A stretch of 64,000 bases of DNA from Rhizobium jaguaris (GCF_003627755.1 NZ_CP032694.1:3339501-3403500), one strand, 5' to 3'; positions 43,712 to 52,982 are shown, counted from the stretch's first letter. The notes: generated by a model not told the origin, from the sequence alone. Made by a program: numbers and translations.

Positions 43712-44559
43712 GCGATCGGGACATGACGATGCAGGGCCATCTCAAGCCCTTCAGGGACTACAAGCCACAGCATTTCCTTTGGGAAGTCAGTGAGGATGGC
43801 CGCGTCGCCACCATCCGGCTGAACCGGCCGGAACGCAAAAACCCGCTGACATTCGACAGCTACGCCGAACTGCGCGATCTCTTCCGCGACCTTGCCTACG
43901 CGTCTGACGTTCGCGCCGTGGTATTGACCGGAGCTGGCGGCAATTTCTCTTCCGGCGGCGATGTCTTCGAGATCATCGAACCCTTGACCCGCATGGCAAT
44001 GCCCGAGCTTCTCGCCTTCACGCGCATGACCGGCGATCTGGTGAAAGCCATGCGCAAGTGCCCGCAGCCGATCATCTCTGCCGTCGATGGCATATGCGCC
44101 GGCGCGGGCGCCATTCTGGCGATGGCTTCCGACATGCGTCTGGCAACGCCGGAAGCCAAGACGGCCTTCCTGTTCACTCGCGTCGGTCTTGCCGGCGCCG
44201 ACATGGGCGCTTGCGGCATCCTGCCCCGCATCATCGGCCAGGGCCGCGCCGCCGAACTGCTCTTTACCGGCCGTTCGATGACATCGGCCGAAGGCCATGC
44301 CTGGGGTTTCTACAACGGCCTGCATGCCAGCGCCGATCTGGAGCAGGAAGCCGTCAAGCTCGCACGCTCACTGGCCGACGGACCATGGTTCGCGCATGGC
44401 ATGACCAAGACCATGCTGAACCAGGAATGGGCGATGGGCATCGACGAGATGATCGAATCCGAAGCGCAGGCCCAGGCCGTCTGCATGGCGACGCAGGATT
44501 TCCGCCGCGCCTTCGAGGCCTTCGCCGCCAAGCGCAAGCCTGAATTCCAGGGGAATTGA
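43708..44559 (+). CDS. Enoyl-CoA hydratase/isomerase (crotonase) family protein with non-canonical active site
   Basis: A 283-residue crotonase-fold protein. The oxyanion-hole segments [12 protein letters not shown] and [20 protein letters not shown] are present. The two glutamates that act in hydratases are not: the first aligns with isoleucine (GAGAILA) and the second with arginine (FTRVGLAG). An aspartate ([13 protein letters not shown]) sits where the 4-chlorobenzoyl-CoA dehalogenase nucleophile lies. It is therefore less likely a plain hydratase and more likely a hydrolase or isomerase acting on a cyclic acyl-CoA. ATGA overlap with the SDR gene indicates coupling. Confidence 0.88.
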   Translation: MSDRDMTMQGHLKPFRDYKPQHFLWEVSEDGRVATIRLNRPERKNPLTFDSYAELRDLFRDLAYASDVRAVVLTGAGGNFSSGGDVFEIIEPLTRMAMPELLAFTRMTGDLVKAMRKCPQPIISAVDGICAGAGAILAMASDMRLATPEAKTAFLFTRVGLAGADMGACGILPRIIGQGRAAELLFTGRSMTSAEGHAWGFYNGLHASADLEQEAVKLARSLADGPWFAHGMTKTMLNQEWAMGIDEMIESEAQAQAVCMATQDFRRAFEAFAAKRKPEFQGN

Positions 44560-44563
44560 GGCG

Positions 44564-45745
44564 ATGTCCGCGGTATCAAGCCTCCCGGGTCCGACACGGG
44601 ACCATTTGGATTGGCCGTTCTTCGATGAACGCCACCGGGAATTCGCGGCTGAAGTGGACGCTTTCGCCAAGTCCTCCGCCATGGCCGAAATCGACCATGG
44701 CGATGTCGACGGCGCCTGCCGTAAGCTGGTCAAGGCGTTTGGCGAGGCCGGCCTCCTTACAGCCGCGACCGGCACTTCCGACAGCTCTCCACTGATCGAT
44801 TCCCGCCTCGTCTGTCTTGCCCGTGAAACGCTTGCCTGGCACGACGGCCTTGCCGATTTCGCCTTTGCCATGCAGGGCCTCGGCACCGGCGCGATCGGCC
44901 TTTCCGGCTCGGCCGAGCTGCGCGCCGCCGTGCTGCCGAAAGTGCGCGCCGGCGACTGGCTTTCCGCTTTCGCGCTGTCGGAAAAGGATGCCGGTTCGGA
45001 TGTTGCAGCGATGGCCTGTGCCGCCCGTGCCGATGGCGATTATTATGTCCTCGACGGTGAAAAGACCTGGATTTCCAATGGCGGCATCGCCGATGTCTAT
45101 ACGGTGTTCGCCCGCACAGGCGAGGCGCCGGGCACGCGCGGCATTTCTGCTTTCGTCGTCCTTGCCGACGATCCGGGCTTCTCGATCGCCGAGCGCATCG
45201 AAGTCATCGCGCCGCATCCGCTCGCGACGATCCGTTTCGAGAATTGCCGCATTCCCGCTTCGCGCCGGCTTGGCGCACCGGGCGAAGGCTTCAAGATCGC
45301 CATGCGCACGCTCGATATCTTCCGCGCCTCCGTTGCCGCCGCAAGCCTTGGCTTTGCCCGGCGGGCGCTGGACGAGTCGCTGGCCCATGTCCGCACCCGG
45401 CCGATGTTCGGCGCGACGCTCGGCGACCTTCAGTTGACGCAGGCCGCCCTCGGCGATATGGCGACCGGCATCGACGCGGCGGCCTTGCTCACCTATCGGG
45501 CGGCCTGGCGTCGCGACGTGCAGCACCTGCCGACGACGCGCGAGGCGGCCATGGCCAAGATGACGGCCACGGAAACCGCGCAAGCCGTCATCGACCGCGC
45601 CGTCCAGCTGTTCGGCGGACGTGGCGTCAAGGCGGGAGAGATAACGGAAAAACTCTATCGGGAGATACGCGCGCTTCGCATTTACGAGGGTGCGACGGAA
45701 GTTCAGAAACTGATCGTCGCGCGCGAGCTTCTGAAAAACAATTGA
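44564..45745 (+). CDS. Acyl-CoA dehydrogenase family protein
   Basis: A 393-residue flavoprotein. The FAD/substrate blocks are [17 protein letters not shown] (about residue 143), [21 protein letters not shown] and [36 protein letters not shown] (core [13 protein letters not shown], which holds the C-terminal catalytic-region glutamate). The N-terminal helical domain is more divergent than usual ([19 protein letters not shown]). It begins 4 bases after the crotonase stop. It would introduce a double bond into a ring-derived acyl-CoA in this pathway. It differs clearly from the following glutaryl-CoA dehydrogenase, so the two act at separate steps. Confidence 0.9.
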   Translation: MSAVSSLPGPTRDHLDWPFFDERHREFAAEVDAFAKSSAMAEIDHGDVDGACRKLVKAFGEAGLLTAATGTSDSSPLIDSRLVCLARETLAWHDGLADFAFAMQGLGTGAIGLSGSAELRAAVLPKVRAGDWLSAFALSEKDAGSDVAAMACAARADGDYYVLDGEKTWISNGGIADVYTVFARTGEAPGTRGISAFVVLADDPGFSIAERIEVIAPHPLATIRFENCRIPASRRLGAPGEGFKIAMRTLDIFRASVAAASLGFARRALDESLAHVRTRPMFGATLGDLQLTQAALGDMATGIDAAALLTYRAAWRRDVQHLPTTREAAMAKMTATETAQAVIDRAVQLFGGRGVKAGEITEKLYREIRALRIYEGATEVQKLIVARELLKNN

Positions 45746-45759
45746 CGGGAGAAAAGACG

Positions 45760-46941
45760 ATGAGCCGCGAGATTTTCGATTGGGCCGATCCGTTCCGCCT
45801 GGCGGAGCAATTGAGCGATGACGAGCGCATGGTGCTGGACACGGCTCATGCCTATGCGCAGGAGAAATTGGCGCCCCGCGTGCTCGAAGCTTTCCGCCAC
45901 GAGAAGACCGATCCGTCGATCTTCCGTGAGATGGGCGAACTCGGCCTGCTCGGCCCGACGATCGCGCCGGAATACGGCGGCGCCGGCCTCGGTTATGTCG
46001 CCTATGGGCTGATCGCCCGTGAGGTCGAGCGCGTCGACAGCGGCTACCGCTCGATGATGAGCGTGCAATCCTCGCTCGTCATGGTGCCGATCAATGCCTT
46101 CGGCTCCGAGGCGCAGAAGCAGAAGTATCTGCCGAAGCTCGCGACCGGCGAATGGATCGGCTGCTTCGGCCTCACCGAACCGAACCACGGCTCCGATCCC
46201 GGCTCGATGGTGACTCGGGCCAAACAGGTCGATGGCGGCTACAGCCTGACCGGTGCCAAGACCTGGATCTCCAATGCGCCCATCGCCGATGTCTTCGTCG
46301 TCTGGGCCAAAACCGAAGACGGCGTTATCAGAGGCTTCATCCTGGAAAAGGGCTGGAAGGGCCTGTCCGCCCCGGCCATCCACGGCAAGGTGGGCCTGCG
46401 CGCCTCCATCACCGGCGAAGTCGTCATGGACAATGTCTTCGTGCCGGAAGAAAATCTGCTGCCGAACGTATCGGGCCTCAAGGGTCCTTTCACCTGCCTG
46501 AACTCGGCCCGCTTCGGCATCGCCTGGGGCGCGCTTGGTGCGGCTGAGGATTGCTACGCCAAGGCGCGGCAATATGTGCTCGACCGCAAGCAGTTCGGCC
46601 GGCCGCTCGCCGCCAACCAGCTCATCCAGAAGAAGCTTGCCGACATGGTGACCGAGATCACGCTCGGCCTGCAGGGTTGCCTGCGGCTCGGCCGGATGAA
46701 GGAAGACGGCCATCCGCCAGTGGAGCTGACCTCGATCCTGAAGCGCAATAGCTGCGGCAAGGCGCTCGACATTGCCCGTGCGGCCCGCGACATGCTCGGC
46801 GGCAACGGCATATCCGACGAGTTCGGCATTGCCCGCCATCTCGTCAACCTCGAAGTTGTCAACACCTACGAAGGCACCCACGACATTCACGCCCTCATCC
46901 TCGGCCGCGCCATTACCGGCATCGCCGCTTTTTCGAACTGA
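45760..46941 (+). CDS. gcdH: Glutaryl-CoA dehydrogenase
   Basis: A 393-residue acyl-CoA dehydrogenase. [20 protein letters not shown] (about residue 92) contains the arginine and serine that bind the free carboxylate of glutaryl-Co[38 protein letters not shown] and [20 protein letters not shown], with the catalytic glutamate, match GCDH from bacteria to human. It dehydrogenates and decarboxylates glutaryl-CoA to crotonyl-CoA. Its place in this operon implies that ring cleavage and beta-oxidation yield a C5 dicarboxylyl-CoA. GGGAG precedes the ATG at 45760; the frame is open upstream but only the part from [12 protein letters not shown] has family similarity. Confidence 0.95.
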   Translation: MSREIFDWADPFRLAEQLSDDERMVLDTAHAYAQEKLAPRVLEAFRHEKTDPSIFREMGELGLLGPTIAPEYGGAGLGYVAYGLIAREVERVDSGYRSMMSVQSSLVMVPINAFGSEAQKQKYLPKLATGEWIGCFGLTEPNHGSDPGSMVTRAKQVDGGYSLTGAKTWISNAPIADVFVVWAKTEDGVIRGFILEKGWKGLSAPAIHGKVGLRASITGEVVMDNVFVPEENLLPNVSGLKGPFTCLNSARFGIAWGALGAAEDCYAKARQYVLDRKQFGRPLAANQLIQKKLADMVTEITLGLQGCLRLGRMKEDGHPPVELTSILKRNSCGKALDIARAARDMLGGNGISDEFGIARHLVNLEVVNTYEGTHDIHALILGRAITGIAAFSN

Positions 46942-46949
46942 GGCCGGCC

Positions 46950-47381
46950 GTGGCGTTCAAAACCACCAGACCTCTGCGCTTCGGAGACTGCGATCCCTCC
47001 GGGATCGCTTACTTTCCGTCCTATCTGAACATCCTGGTCGGGGTGCTGGAGGATTATTTCGCGTCGCTGGGCTTCCCCTGGAAGACGCTGGTTGACGACC
47101 GCCGCATCGGCGTGCCGACCGTGCGGCTCGACGTGACCTTCGTGCGGCCCGGCTTCCAGGGCGACGAGCTCGATTTCGTGCTGGCGGTGCGCGGCATCGG
47201 CCGTTCCTCGCTCGATCTGGAACATCAGGTCTCGGCGAATGGACACGTTCTGTGGACCGCCCGTCATCGTGTCGTTTCCACCTCCCTCGACACCCACCAA
47301 TCGCTTGCATGGCCGGACGATATCCGTGCCGCACTGACCCCTCATCTGGAGACGACCGATGCACACCATCCTGCAACCTGA
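46950..47381 (+). CDS. Acyl-CoA thioesterase, 4-hydroxybenzoyl-CoA thioesterase type
   Basis: A 143-residue hotdog-fold protein. RFGDCDPSGIAYFPSYLNIL (residues 10-29) carries the catalytic aspartate in the D-P-x-G motif of 4-hydroxybenzoyl-CoA/YbgC-type thioesterases. The start is GTG at 46950, 8 bases after the gcdH stop. It may release an aromatic or ring-derived acid from CoA or rescue stalled CoA esters. If the monooxygenase product were gentisyl-CoA it would instead give gentisate, but no gentisate dioxygenase is present. Its last 23 bases overlap the next gene. Confidence 0.87.
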   Translation: MAFKTTRPLRFGDCDPSGIAYFPSYLNILVGVLEDYFASLGFPWKTLVDDRRIGVPTVRLDVTFVRPGFQGDELDFVLAVRGIGRSSLDLEHQVSANGHVLWTARHRVVSTSLDTHQSLAWPDDIRAALTPHLETTDAHHPAT

Positions 47382-47754
47382 AGGCTGGGCCAAGCCGATC
47401 GGATATGCCAACGGCATGGCGGCAACCGGCCGCATGGTGTTCGTTGGCGGCCAGGTCGGCTGGAACGCCGCCTGCGAATTCGAAAGCGACGATTTCGTCG
47501 AGCAGGTGCGTCAGACGCTGAAGAATGTCGTCGCCATCCTCGCCGAAGGCGGCGCCGAACCGAAGCATATCACCTCGATGACCTGGTATTTCACCGACAA
47601 GCAGGAATATCTCGCCAATCTGAAGGGCATCGGCCAAGTCTATCGTGAGATCATCGGCCGGCACTTCCCGGCCATGGCCGCTGTGCAGGTCGTCGCCCTC
47701 GTCGAGGATCGCGCCAAGATCGAGATCCAGGCGACTGCCGTTATCCCGGAATAG
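47359..47754 (+). CDS. RidA family protein (YjgF/YER057c/UK114), atypical subgroup
   Basis: A 131-residue RidA-fold protein. FVGGQVGWNAACEFESDDFVEQVRQTLKNVV (core GGQVGWNA, then FVEQVRQTLKNV) and the C-terminal IEIQATAVIP are typical. The arginine that binds the substrate carboxylate in RidA (usual P-A-R-S) is replaced: the segment reads HFPAMAAVQVV. It therefore should not act on ordinary amino-acid-derived enamines, but could deaminate an enamine whose carboxyl is masked as a CoA thioester. The dearomatised aminobenzoyl-CoA product contains such an enamine. The start overlaps the thioesterase gene by 23 bases. Confidence 0.88.
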   Translation: MHTILQPEGWAKPIGYANGMAATGRMVFVGGQVGWNAACEFESDDFVEQVRQTLKNVVAILAEGGAEPKHITSMTWYFTDKQEYLANLKGIGQVYREIIGRHFPAMAAVQVVALVEDRAKIEIQATAVIPE

Positions 47755-47766
47755 GATGGTCTGGTC

Positions 47767-49734
47767 ATGTCGGCATTGCGCTTTTCGGACACAATCTCAG
47801 CGACGCTGACCGATGGCGTTCTCGTCGTGACCATCGACAATCCGCCCGTCAATGCGCTCTCGGCCGATGTCCGCGCCGGCCTGATGGCGGCGATGGATCA
47901 CGCGGAGAAAGACAGTGCAATCGTTGCCCTTGTATTGACGGGGGCTGGCAACGCCTTCATCGGCGGCGCCGATATCAAGGAATTCGGCAAGCCTCCCATC
48001 GAGCCGCTGCTGCCGCAAGTCATTGCCCGAATAGAGAATTTCTCCAAACCTATCGTCGCGGCCATTAACGGTGTTGCCTTGGGTGGCGGCCTGGAAGTGG
48101 CGCTTGCCTGCCATAAGCGCGACGCCGGCCCCTCCGCGAAAATCGGCCTGCCGGAGGTCAAACTTGGCATCGTTCCCGGTGCCGGCGGCACGCAACGCCT
48201 GCCGCGCCTGATCGGCACCGCCGCTGCTATCGAACTGATCTCTAGCGGACGAATTATTTCGGCCAACGAAGCACACAAGCTCGGGATCATTGATGGCCTG
48301 ATCGAAAGCCCGCTGATCGATGCTGCCATTGTCAGTGCCAAGAGCGCAGCCGATCTCCCCTTGCGGCGTACGGGCACGCTGTCTGTTCCGTCAGAACCTG
48401 CGGAAGCGATCGACAAAGCAGCCACAGAAGCCCTTCGCAAGGCACGCGGTCAGCGTGCCCCAGCCGAAGCCGTCCGTCTCGTTCGCCTCGCTGGGACGAC
48501 CTCTCTTGCAGAAGGGCTAGCCGAAGAACGCCGCACCTTCATGGAACTCCGCGACAGCCGGGAGGCCGCAGCGCTCCGCCACGTTTTCTTCGCAGAGCGA
48601 GCCGCTGGCAGGGTCGAAAGCCTGGAAAAAGTCGCGCCGCGCAAGATCGAAACTGTCGGCATTGTCGGCACCGGCCTGATGGGCTCCGGTATCGCGGTGG
48701 CTGCGCTGAACGCCGGCTATCGCGTCATCGGCATCGAACAAACCCAGGACGCTGCCGACAACGGCCGCGAGCGGATTACCGGCATCCTCGACAAAGCCGT
48801 GCAATCCGGCCGCATCGATACGGCAGGCCGGGACGATCGCCTGAGCCGTCTGACGGTTGCCGCCGATGCTCAGGAGCTCGGACAAGCCGATCTCGTCATC
48901 GAAGCCGTCTTCGATGATCTGACCGTCAAGACCGAGCTGTTCCAGCGCCTCGGCAGCATCATTCGCACGGACGCCATCCTTGCGACCAACACCAGCTACC
49001 TCGATCCAAATGTCATCGGCGCCGCAACCGCGCATCCTGAGCGGGTCGTCGGCCTGCATTTCTTCTCGCCCGCCAATGTCATGCGGCTGCTGGAGGTCGT
49101 GAATTGCGAAAAGACGGCGCCGGATGTGCTGGCGAGCGCGCTCGCCTTCGCCAAGCGCCTTGGAAAACTACCGGTCGTCTGCGGCGTCACCGAGGGCTTC
49201 ATCGGCAATCGCATCTTCTCCGCCTATCGCCGTGAGGCCGAATTCATGGTCGAAGACGGCGCACTGCCACATGAGATTGATGCGGCGCTGGAGGCCTTCG
49301 GCTTCCCGATGGGCCTCTTCGCGGTCTACGACATGGCCGGCCTCGAAATCGCCTGGGCGCGGCGCAAACGCCAGACGGCAACGCGCGATCCCGCCGCCCG
49401 CTATGTCGTCATCGCCGATCGCCTCTGCGAAGCCGGCCGCTTCGGACAGAAGGCCGGGCGCGGCTGGTATGCCTATCCCGACGGCAAACGCACCGTCGAC
49501 CCCGAAGTGACGGCCATCATCGAAACTGCCCGCGCCGAAAAGGACATCGCGCCCAAAAGCTTTACGGCAGACGAGATCGTCACCCGGTTGCTGAAGGCCA
49601 TGGCCGATGAGGGCGATGCGCTCTTGGCAGAGGGTATCGCCGCTCGCGCCAGCGATATCGATCTGGTGATGATCAACGGCTACGGTTTCCCCCCACACAA
49701 AGGCGGCCCGATGTTTGCCGCCGGCCGCCGGTGA
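47767..49734 (+). CDS. Bifunctional enoyl-CoA hydratase/3-hydroxyacyl-CoA dehydrogenase (FadB/FadJ-like), C-terminally shortened
   Basis: A 655-residue two-domain beta-oxidation enzyme. The N-terminal crotonase half has both catalytic glutamates (GGGLEVALA and LPEVKLGIVPGAGG). The NAD-binding half begins VGIVGTGLMGSGIAVAALNAG (about residue 298), with HFFSPANVMRLLEVV and GFIGNRIFSAYRREAEFMVEDG following. The protein stops at INGYGFPPHKGGPMFAAGRR, where relatives normally continue for roughly 40 residues through a second C-terminal helix bundle. The stop is 6 bases from the converging cyclase gene. AGGATGG precedes the ATG. It would complete beta-oxidation to a thiolase substrate; no thiolase gene is present. 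Confidence 0.9.
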   Translation: MSALRFSDTISATLTDGVLVVTIDNPPVNALSADVRAGLMAAMDHAEKDSAIVALVLTGAGNAFIGGADIKEFGKPPIEPLLPQVIARIENFSKPIVAAINGVALGGGLEVALACHKRDAGPSAKIGLPEVKLGIVPGAGGTQRLPRLIGTAAAIELISSGRIISANEAHKLGIIDGLIESPLIDAAIVSAKSAADLPLRRTGTLSVPSEPAEAIDKAATEALRKARGQRAPAEAVRLVRLAGTTSLAEGLAEERRTFMELRDSREAAALRHVFFAERAAGRVESLEKVAPRKIETVGIVGTGLMGSGIAVAALNAGYRVIGIEQTQDAADNGRERITGILDKAVQSGRIDTAGRDDRLSRLTVAADAQELGQADLVIEAVFDDLTVKTELFQRLGSIIRTDAILATNTSYLDPNVIGAATAHPERVVGLHFFSPANVMRLLEVVNCEKTAPDVLASALAFAKRLGKLPVVCGVTEGFIGNRIFSAYRREAEFMVEDGALPHEIDAALEAFGFPMGLFAVYDMAGLEIAWARRKRQTATRDPAARYVVIADRLCEAGRFGQKAGRGWYAYPDGKRTVDPEVTAIIETARAEKDIAPKSFTADEIVTRLLKAMADEGDALLAEGIAARASDIDLVMINGYGFPPHKGGPMFAAGRR

Positions 49735-49740
49735 AAGCCG

Positions 49741-50952
49741 TCACGCCGCCGACGACAGCAGCGTGAACAGCTCCTGCGGCCGGTTGACGCCGCGCAGCGC
49801 GTAGCGGCCGACCGAGACGAGATCGTTGCTCTGGCTGGACGCGAGGGCAGAGACGAAATTCGACGACATCAGTATGTTGCGGTCGGCCGAACGGCACATG
49901 GAGGCAATGCGGCTGACCTCGTTGACGGCCGGACCTATGACGGTAAAGTCCAGCCGGTCCATGCTGCCGATATTGCCGTAGAAAACATCACCGATGTGCA
50001 GGCCGAGATAGACGTCGGTCACCGGCCTGCCCTCGATCTGCCGCTGGGAATTGAGATCACGCAGCCGCTGGCGCAGCAACGATTCCGCCATTAGCGCCGC
50101 GGCACAGGCATCACCCGCATCGCGCGCTTTGAAGATCGCCAGCGTGCCATCGCCGATCAGTTTCAGCACATTGCCGCCGGCCTCGTGGATCGAGGAAATC
50201 ACTGCGTCGGCGTAAGCATTCAGCATCGGAATGATTTCATCGGGCTCGGCCGTGTCGGAAATGCGGGTATAGTTGGCAAGGTCGGAAAACCACAGCGCCG
50301 CCGAGATGCGCTCGGCCTTGCCGCGCGTGATCTTCCCCTCGAGAACATGCCGGGCGGCATCTTCGCCGAGATAAACCTCGGCAATGGTTCGGGCAATGCG
50401 TCCCATGGCGGTACATTTGATTGCCAATGCCAGGGCCGGTGTGAGCTTGCGCAGCACACGCAGGTCCTCGTCAAGGAAACCTGCATCAGCGGCAGTGGCG
50501 AAGTGAGAATAGAAACAATCCATCTCACCGATGGTGCCCCCTTCTTCGAACCGGTGCACCATGGCGAGATAGTCGGTGTGACCGTCGGTCTTCAGCGTAT
50601 CGAGCCCGAAGAAATCGATTGGGTCGCCGAAGCCTATGCGCCGACGCACCTCGTCTCCGCCTGTCGTCAGCAAATGATAGAAGGAGGAACGCAGCCAGTT
50701 CTCGGCGGCGATCCCCTGATGCGACGGGCCATATTCGAACTCGCGTTCGATCACCTGATTGCCGTCCCAACGGAAGGCACGACCTTCATAGACCGGATGC
50801 AGCGTATCCATCAGCGCCATCGCGCGATCGACATTGAGCCCGCGCTGACGGCATGCCTCGCAGAAGCCCGCCAGGATGTCGGCTTCCCCCATGCCTTTAA
50901 GGCCGCTCTGCATGAGCCAGGAGGCGATTTCGCCAATGTCCTTGTCGTTCAT
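49741..50952 (-). CDS. Class III adenylate/guanylate cyclase
   Basis: A 403-residue cytosolic protein. The C-terminal 190 residues form a class III nucleotide cyclase catalytic domain: WFSDLANYTRISD with the first metal aspartate (about residue 225), GGNVLKLIGDGTLAIF with substrate lysine and second aspartate, and LDFTVIGPAVNEVSRI with the transition-state asparagine and arginine. The adenine-selecting lysine suggests cAMP production. The N-terminal 200 residues are a soluble region without membrane segments, common in rhizobial cyclases; its ligand is unknown. GGGAG precedes the ATG at 50952. The gene converges on the catabolic operon. Confidence 0.9.
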   Translation of the reverse strand: MNDKDIGEIASWLMQSGLKGMGEADILAGFCEACRQRGLNVDRAMALMDTLHPVYEGRAFRWDGNQVIEREFEYGPSHQGIAAENWLRSSFYHLLTTGGDEVRRRIGFGDPIDFFGLDTLKTDGHTDYLAMVHRFEEGGTIGEMDCFYSHFATAADAGFLDEDLRVLRKLTPALALAIKCTAMGRIARTIAEVYLGEDAARHVLEGKITRGKAERISAALWFSDLANYTRISDTAEPDEIIPMLNAYADAVISSIHEAGGNVLKLIGDGTLAIFKARDAGDACAAALMAESLLRQRLRDLNSQRQIEGRPVTDVYLGLHIGDVFYGNIGSMDRLDFTVIGPAVNEVSRIASMCRSADRNILMSSNFVSALASSQSNDLVSVGRYALRGVNRPQELFTLLSSAA

Positions 50953-51046
50953 GGATATCTCCCGACCCCGGAATAGATTCGCTTTAATACGAAATAGGCG
51001 GCCTTGGAACGCTGCACAACGCAAATCGCCCAGCCAGAAACAAACG

Positions 51047-51077
51047 ATCGCCGCTCCTGTGGCACAGAAGCGGCGAT
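51047..51077. terminator. Hairpin between SDR and cyclase genes
   Basis: ATCGCCGCT and AGCGGCGAT form a perfect 9-base stem continued inward by CTG/CAG pairing. It lies 34 bases past the leftward SDR stop. No strong T tract follows, so terminator activity is likely but not certain. Confidence 0.5.
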
Positions 51078-51110
51078 ATCACACAGAAATGGTGCAGCAA
51101 GACGGTCGGT

Positions 51111-52013
51111 TCAACCCTTCACATGCGGCTTCAACAGATATTCCAGGCCGATGCGCCAGAAGAGTTCAGCGCGGACGCGGTCGGCGACGCCGTTGACGAT
51201 TTCCGCGCCGTCCTCGGACGGATCGATATGGGTGCGGAACGGACGCGTGCCGAAGGGCATGTTGACGACATCGACGATAGCGACGGCGACCGAGGCGGCA
51301 TCGGCGTCGGCGGGCTCCAGCGAAGCCAAACCCTTCAGCGCCTGATCCGGAACGCCGGCATAGGGACCATTGTCATATTCGGCAGCACGCGCCTTGTCGG
51401 CCGGCGAGCCGGAATGGGCAAAGTGGTTGGTACCCTTGGTGAAGGCGCCGGGCACGATGATGGCAGTTTCGATGCCCCACCGGGTCAGTTCGGACGCGTA
51501 GGAGACGGCGAGCGAATCCATGGCGGCCTTGGCGGCGAAATAGGGCGAGAGATACGGCGGCGTACCGCCGCGGGTGCTGGACGACGACACCCAGACCACC
51601 AGGCCCTTGCCCTGCTTGCGCAGATGGGGAAGTGCTGCTCGATTGACGCGCTGGGTGCTCAAGACGTTGATGTCGTAAAGCTGGGCGAACTGTTCCGGCG
51701 TGAAGGCTTCCGCCGGACCGAAGGACATGTGACCAGCATTGTGGATGATGACGTCGATATGGCCTTCCTGCTCGATAACCCTGGCGATACCTGCCTCGAC
51801 GGAGGTATCAGAAGCGACGTCGAGTTCGACGGCCTTCAGGTCCACGCCGTTCTCCCTGGCGAAGGCAGCGACCTCGGCGACCTGCGGCGCATTACGGCCT
51901 TCTGTTTCGCGCATGCTGGCGTAGACGGTGTGGCCCGCCTTGGCGAGCGCGCGGGCAGTGAGAGCACCGAAGCCGCTCGATGCACCGGTGATGACGATAA
52001 CTTGCTTGCTCAT
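51111..52013 (-). CDS. SDR family oxidoreductase
   Basis: A 300-residue short-chain dehydrogenase. The cofactor loop is ITGASSGFGALTARALAKAG (residues 8-27), the N-x-A-G motif is HNAGHMSFG, the catalytic serine is in VWVSSSSTRGG, and Y-x3-K is YFAAKAAMD. An arginine after strand 2 (ASMRETEGR) suggests NADP(H). The C-terminus extends about 50 residues beyond the core, as in the large group of 'retinol dehydrogenase-like' SDRs. It follows another SDR gene by 104 bases on the same strand, and both are opposite a LysR gene that may control them. Confidence 0.9.
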   Translation of the reverse strand: MSKQVIVITGASSGFGALTARALAKAGHTVYASMRETEGRNAPQVAEVAAFARENGVDLKAVELDVASDTSVEAGIARVIEQEGHIDVIIHNAGHMSFGPAEAFTPEQFAQLYDINVLSTQRVNRAALPHLRKQGKGLVVWVSSSSTRGGTPPYLSPYFAAKAAMDSLAVSYASELTRWGIETAIIVPGAFTKGTNHFAHSGSPADKARAAEYDNGPYAGVPDQALKGLASLEPADADAASVAVAIVDVVNMPFGTRPFRTHIDPSEDGAEIVNGVADRVRAELFWRIGLEYLLKPHVKG

Positions 52014-52117
52014 GATCGTATTCCTTTTCGAAGTGGCTGTGCCGCGAATGGGTGAAATGAGTTCAGATCGGTATGGGCCGGCGGCGACGGCCTTACCCCG
52101 CCGACACCTGGGAGGGC

Positions 52118-52858
52118 TCAGATCATGCCGCCATTGGCGCGCAGCGTCTGACCGTTGATCCAGCCGCCGTCCGGGCCGGCGAGGAAGGAGACGGCAGCGG
52201 CGATGTCTTCCGGCGTACCCAGCCGCTCCAGCGGGTTCATCTTGGCCATGCGATCGATCAGCTCGTCGCTCTTGCCGTTGAGGAAGAGGTCAGTGGCCGT
52301 CGGACCGGGAGCCACGGCGTTGACCGTGATCGACCGGCCACGCAGTTCCTTGGACATGATGCCGGTCAGTGTTTCGACGGCGGCCTTGGTGGCAGCGTAG
52401 ACGCCATAAGTCTCGAGCTTGAGCCCGACGACGCTGGTCGAGAAGTTGATGATCCGGCCGCCATCGCGCAGACGCTTGCCGGCTTCGCGCAGCGTATTGA
52501 ACGTACCCTTCAGATTGATGGCGATATGCCGGTCGAAATGGGCGTCGTCGGCATCGGCGATCTTGGCGAGCTGCATGATGCCGGCGTTGTTGACCAGGAC
52601 GTCGACGCCACCAAAAGCGGCCTCGGCTGCATCGAACATACGGCGCACGGCTTCGGCATCGGAGACATCAGCCTTGGCGGTCAGCGCCTTGCCGCCCTTT
52701 TCCTCGATCCTGCGGGCCAGCTCCTCGGCGGCGGCTTCGCTGCCGGAGTAATTGATGACGACGGTGAAACCGTCTTGAGCGAGGCGTTCCGCAATCGCTG
52801 CGCCGATACCGCGGGACGCGCCGGTAACGATAGCTACCTTTTTGGAATTGTTGGTCAT
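52118..52858 (-). CDS. SDR family oxidoreductase (3-oxoacyl-ACP reductase-like)
   Basis: A 246-residue classical SDR. VAIVTGASRGIGAAIAERLA (residues 8-27), NNAGIMQLAK, INFSTSVVGLK and YAATKAAVE give the complete cofactor and Ser-Tyr-Lys set. SITVNAVAPGPTATDLFLNG and the C-terminal GWINGQTLRANGGM are FabG-like. The ATG at 52858 is favoured over 52867 because AAGGA then has normal spacing. It is divergent from lysR across a 124-base gap that contains CGGATA and TATCCG half-sites. The physiological substrate is not evident. Confidence 0.9.
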   Translation of the reverse strand: MTNNSKKVAIVTGASRGIGAAIAERLAQDGFTVVINYSGSEAAAEELARRIEEKGGKALTAKADVSDAEAVRRMFDAAEAAFGGVDVLVNNAGIMQLAKIADADDAHFDRHIAINLKGTFNTLREAGKRLRDGGRIINFSTSVVGLKLETYGVYAATKAAVETLTGIMSKELRGRSITVNAVAPGPTATDLFLNGKSDELIDRMAKMNPLERLGTPEDIAAAVSFLAGPDGGWINGQTLRANGGMI

Positions 52859-52928
52859 TGCCTTCATCCTTCACTGTGATTGCGCCGTAGCGCGTTTCGA
52901 TGAGAGGAAGATGCCTCTTTTCAGATTG

Positions 52929-52962
52929 CGGATAATCAGCCATTATTTGACATCACTATCCG
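52929..52962. promoter_or_regulatory. Candidate LysR operator upstream of lysR and SDR genes
   Basis: CGGATA (52929-52934) and TATCCG (52957-52962) are inverted half-sites separated by 22 bases, in the divergent gap. Position and symmetry suggest LysR binding; the long spacer makes this tentative. Confidence 0.3.
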
Positions 52963-52982
52963 AAATTACCGAACAAAGAAAA

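Noticed and set aside
45703..46890. Open frame of about 395 codons on the minus strand opposite glutaryl-CoA dehydrogenase
   Set aside because: The sense strand encodes an unmistakable glutaryl-CoA dehydrogenase; the antisense product has no family features or ribosome site.
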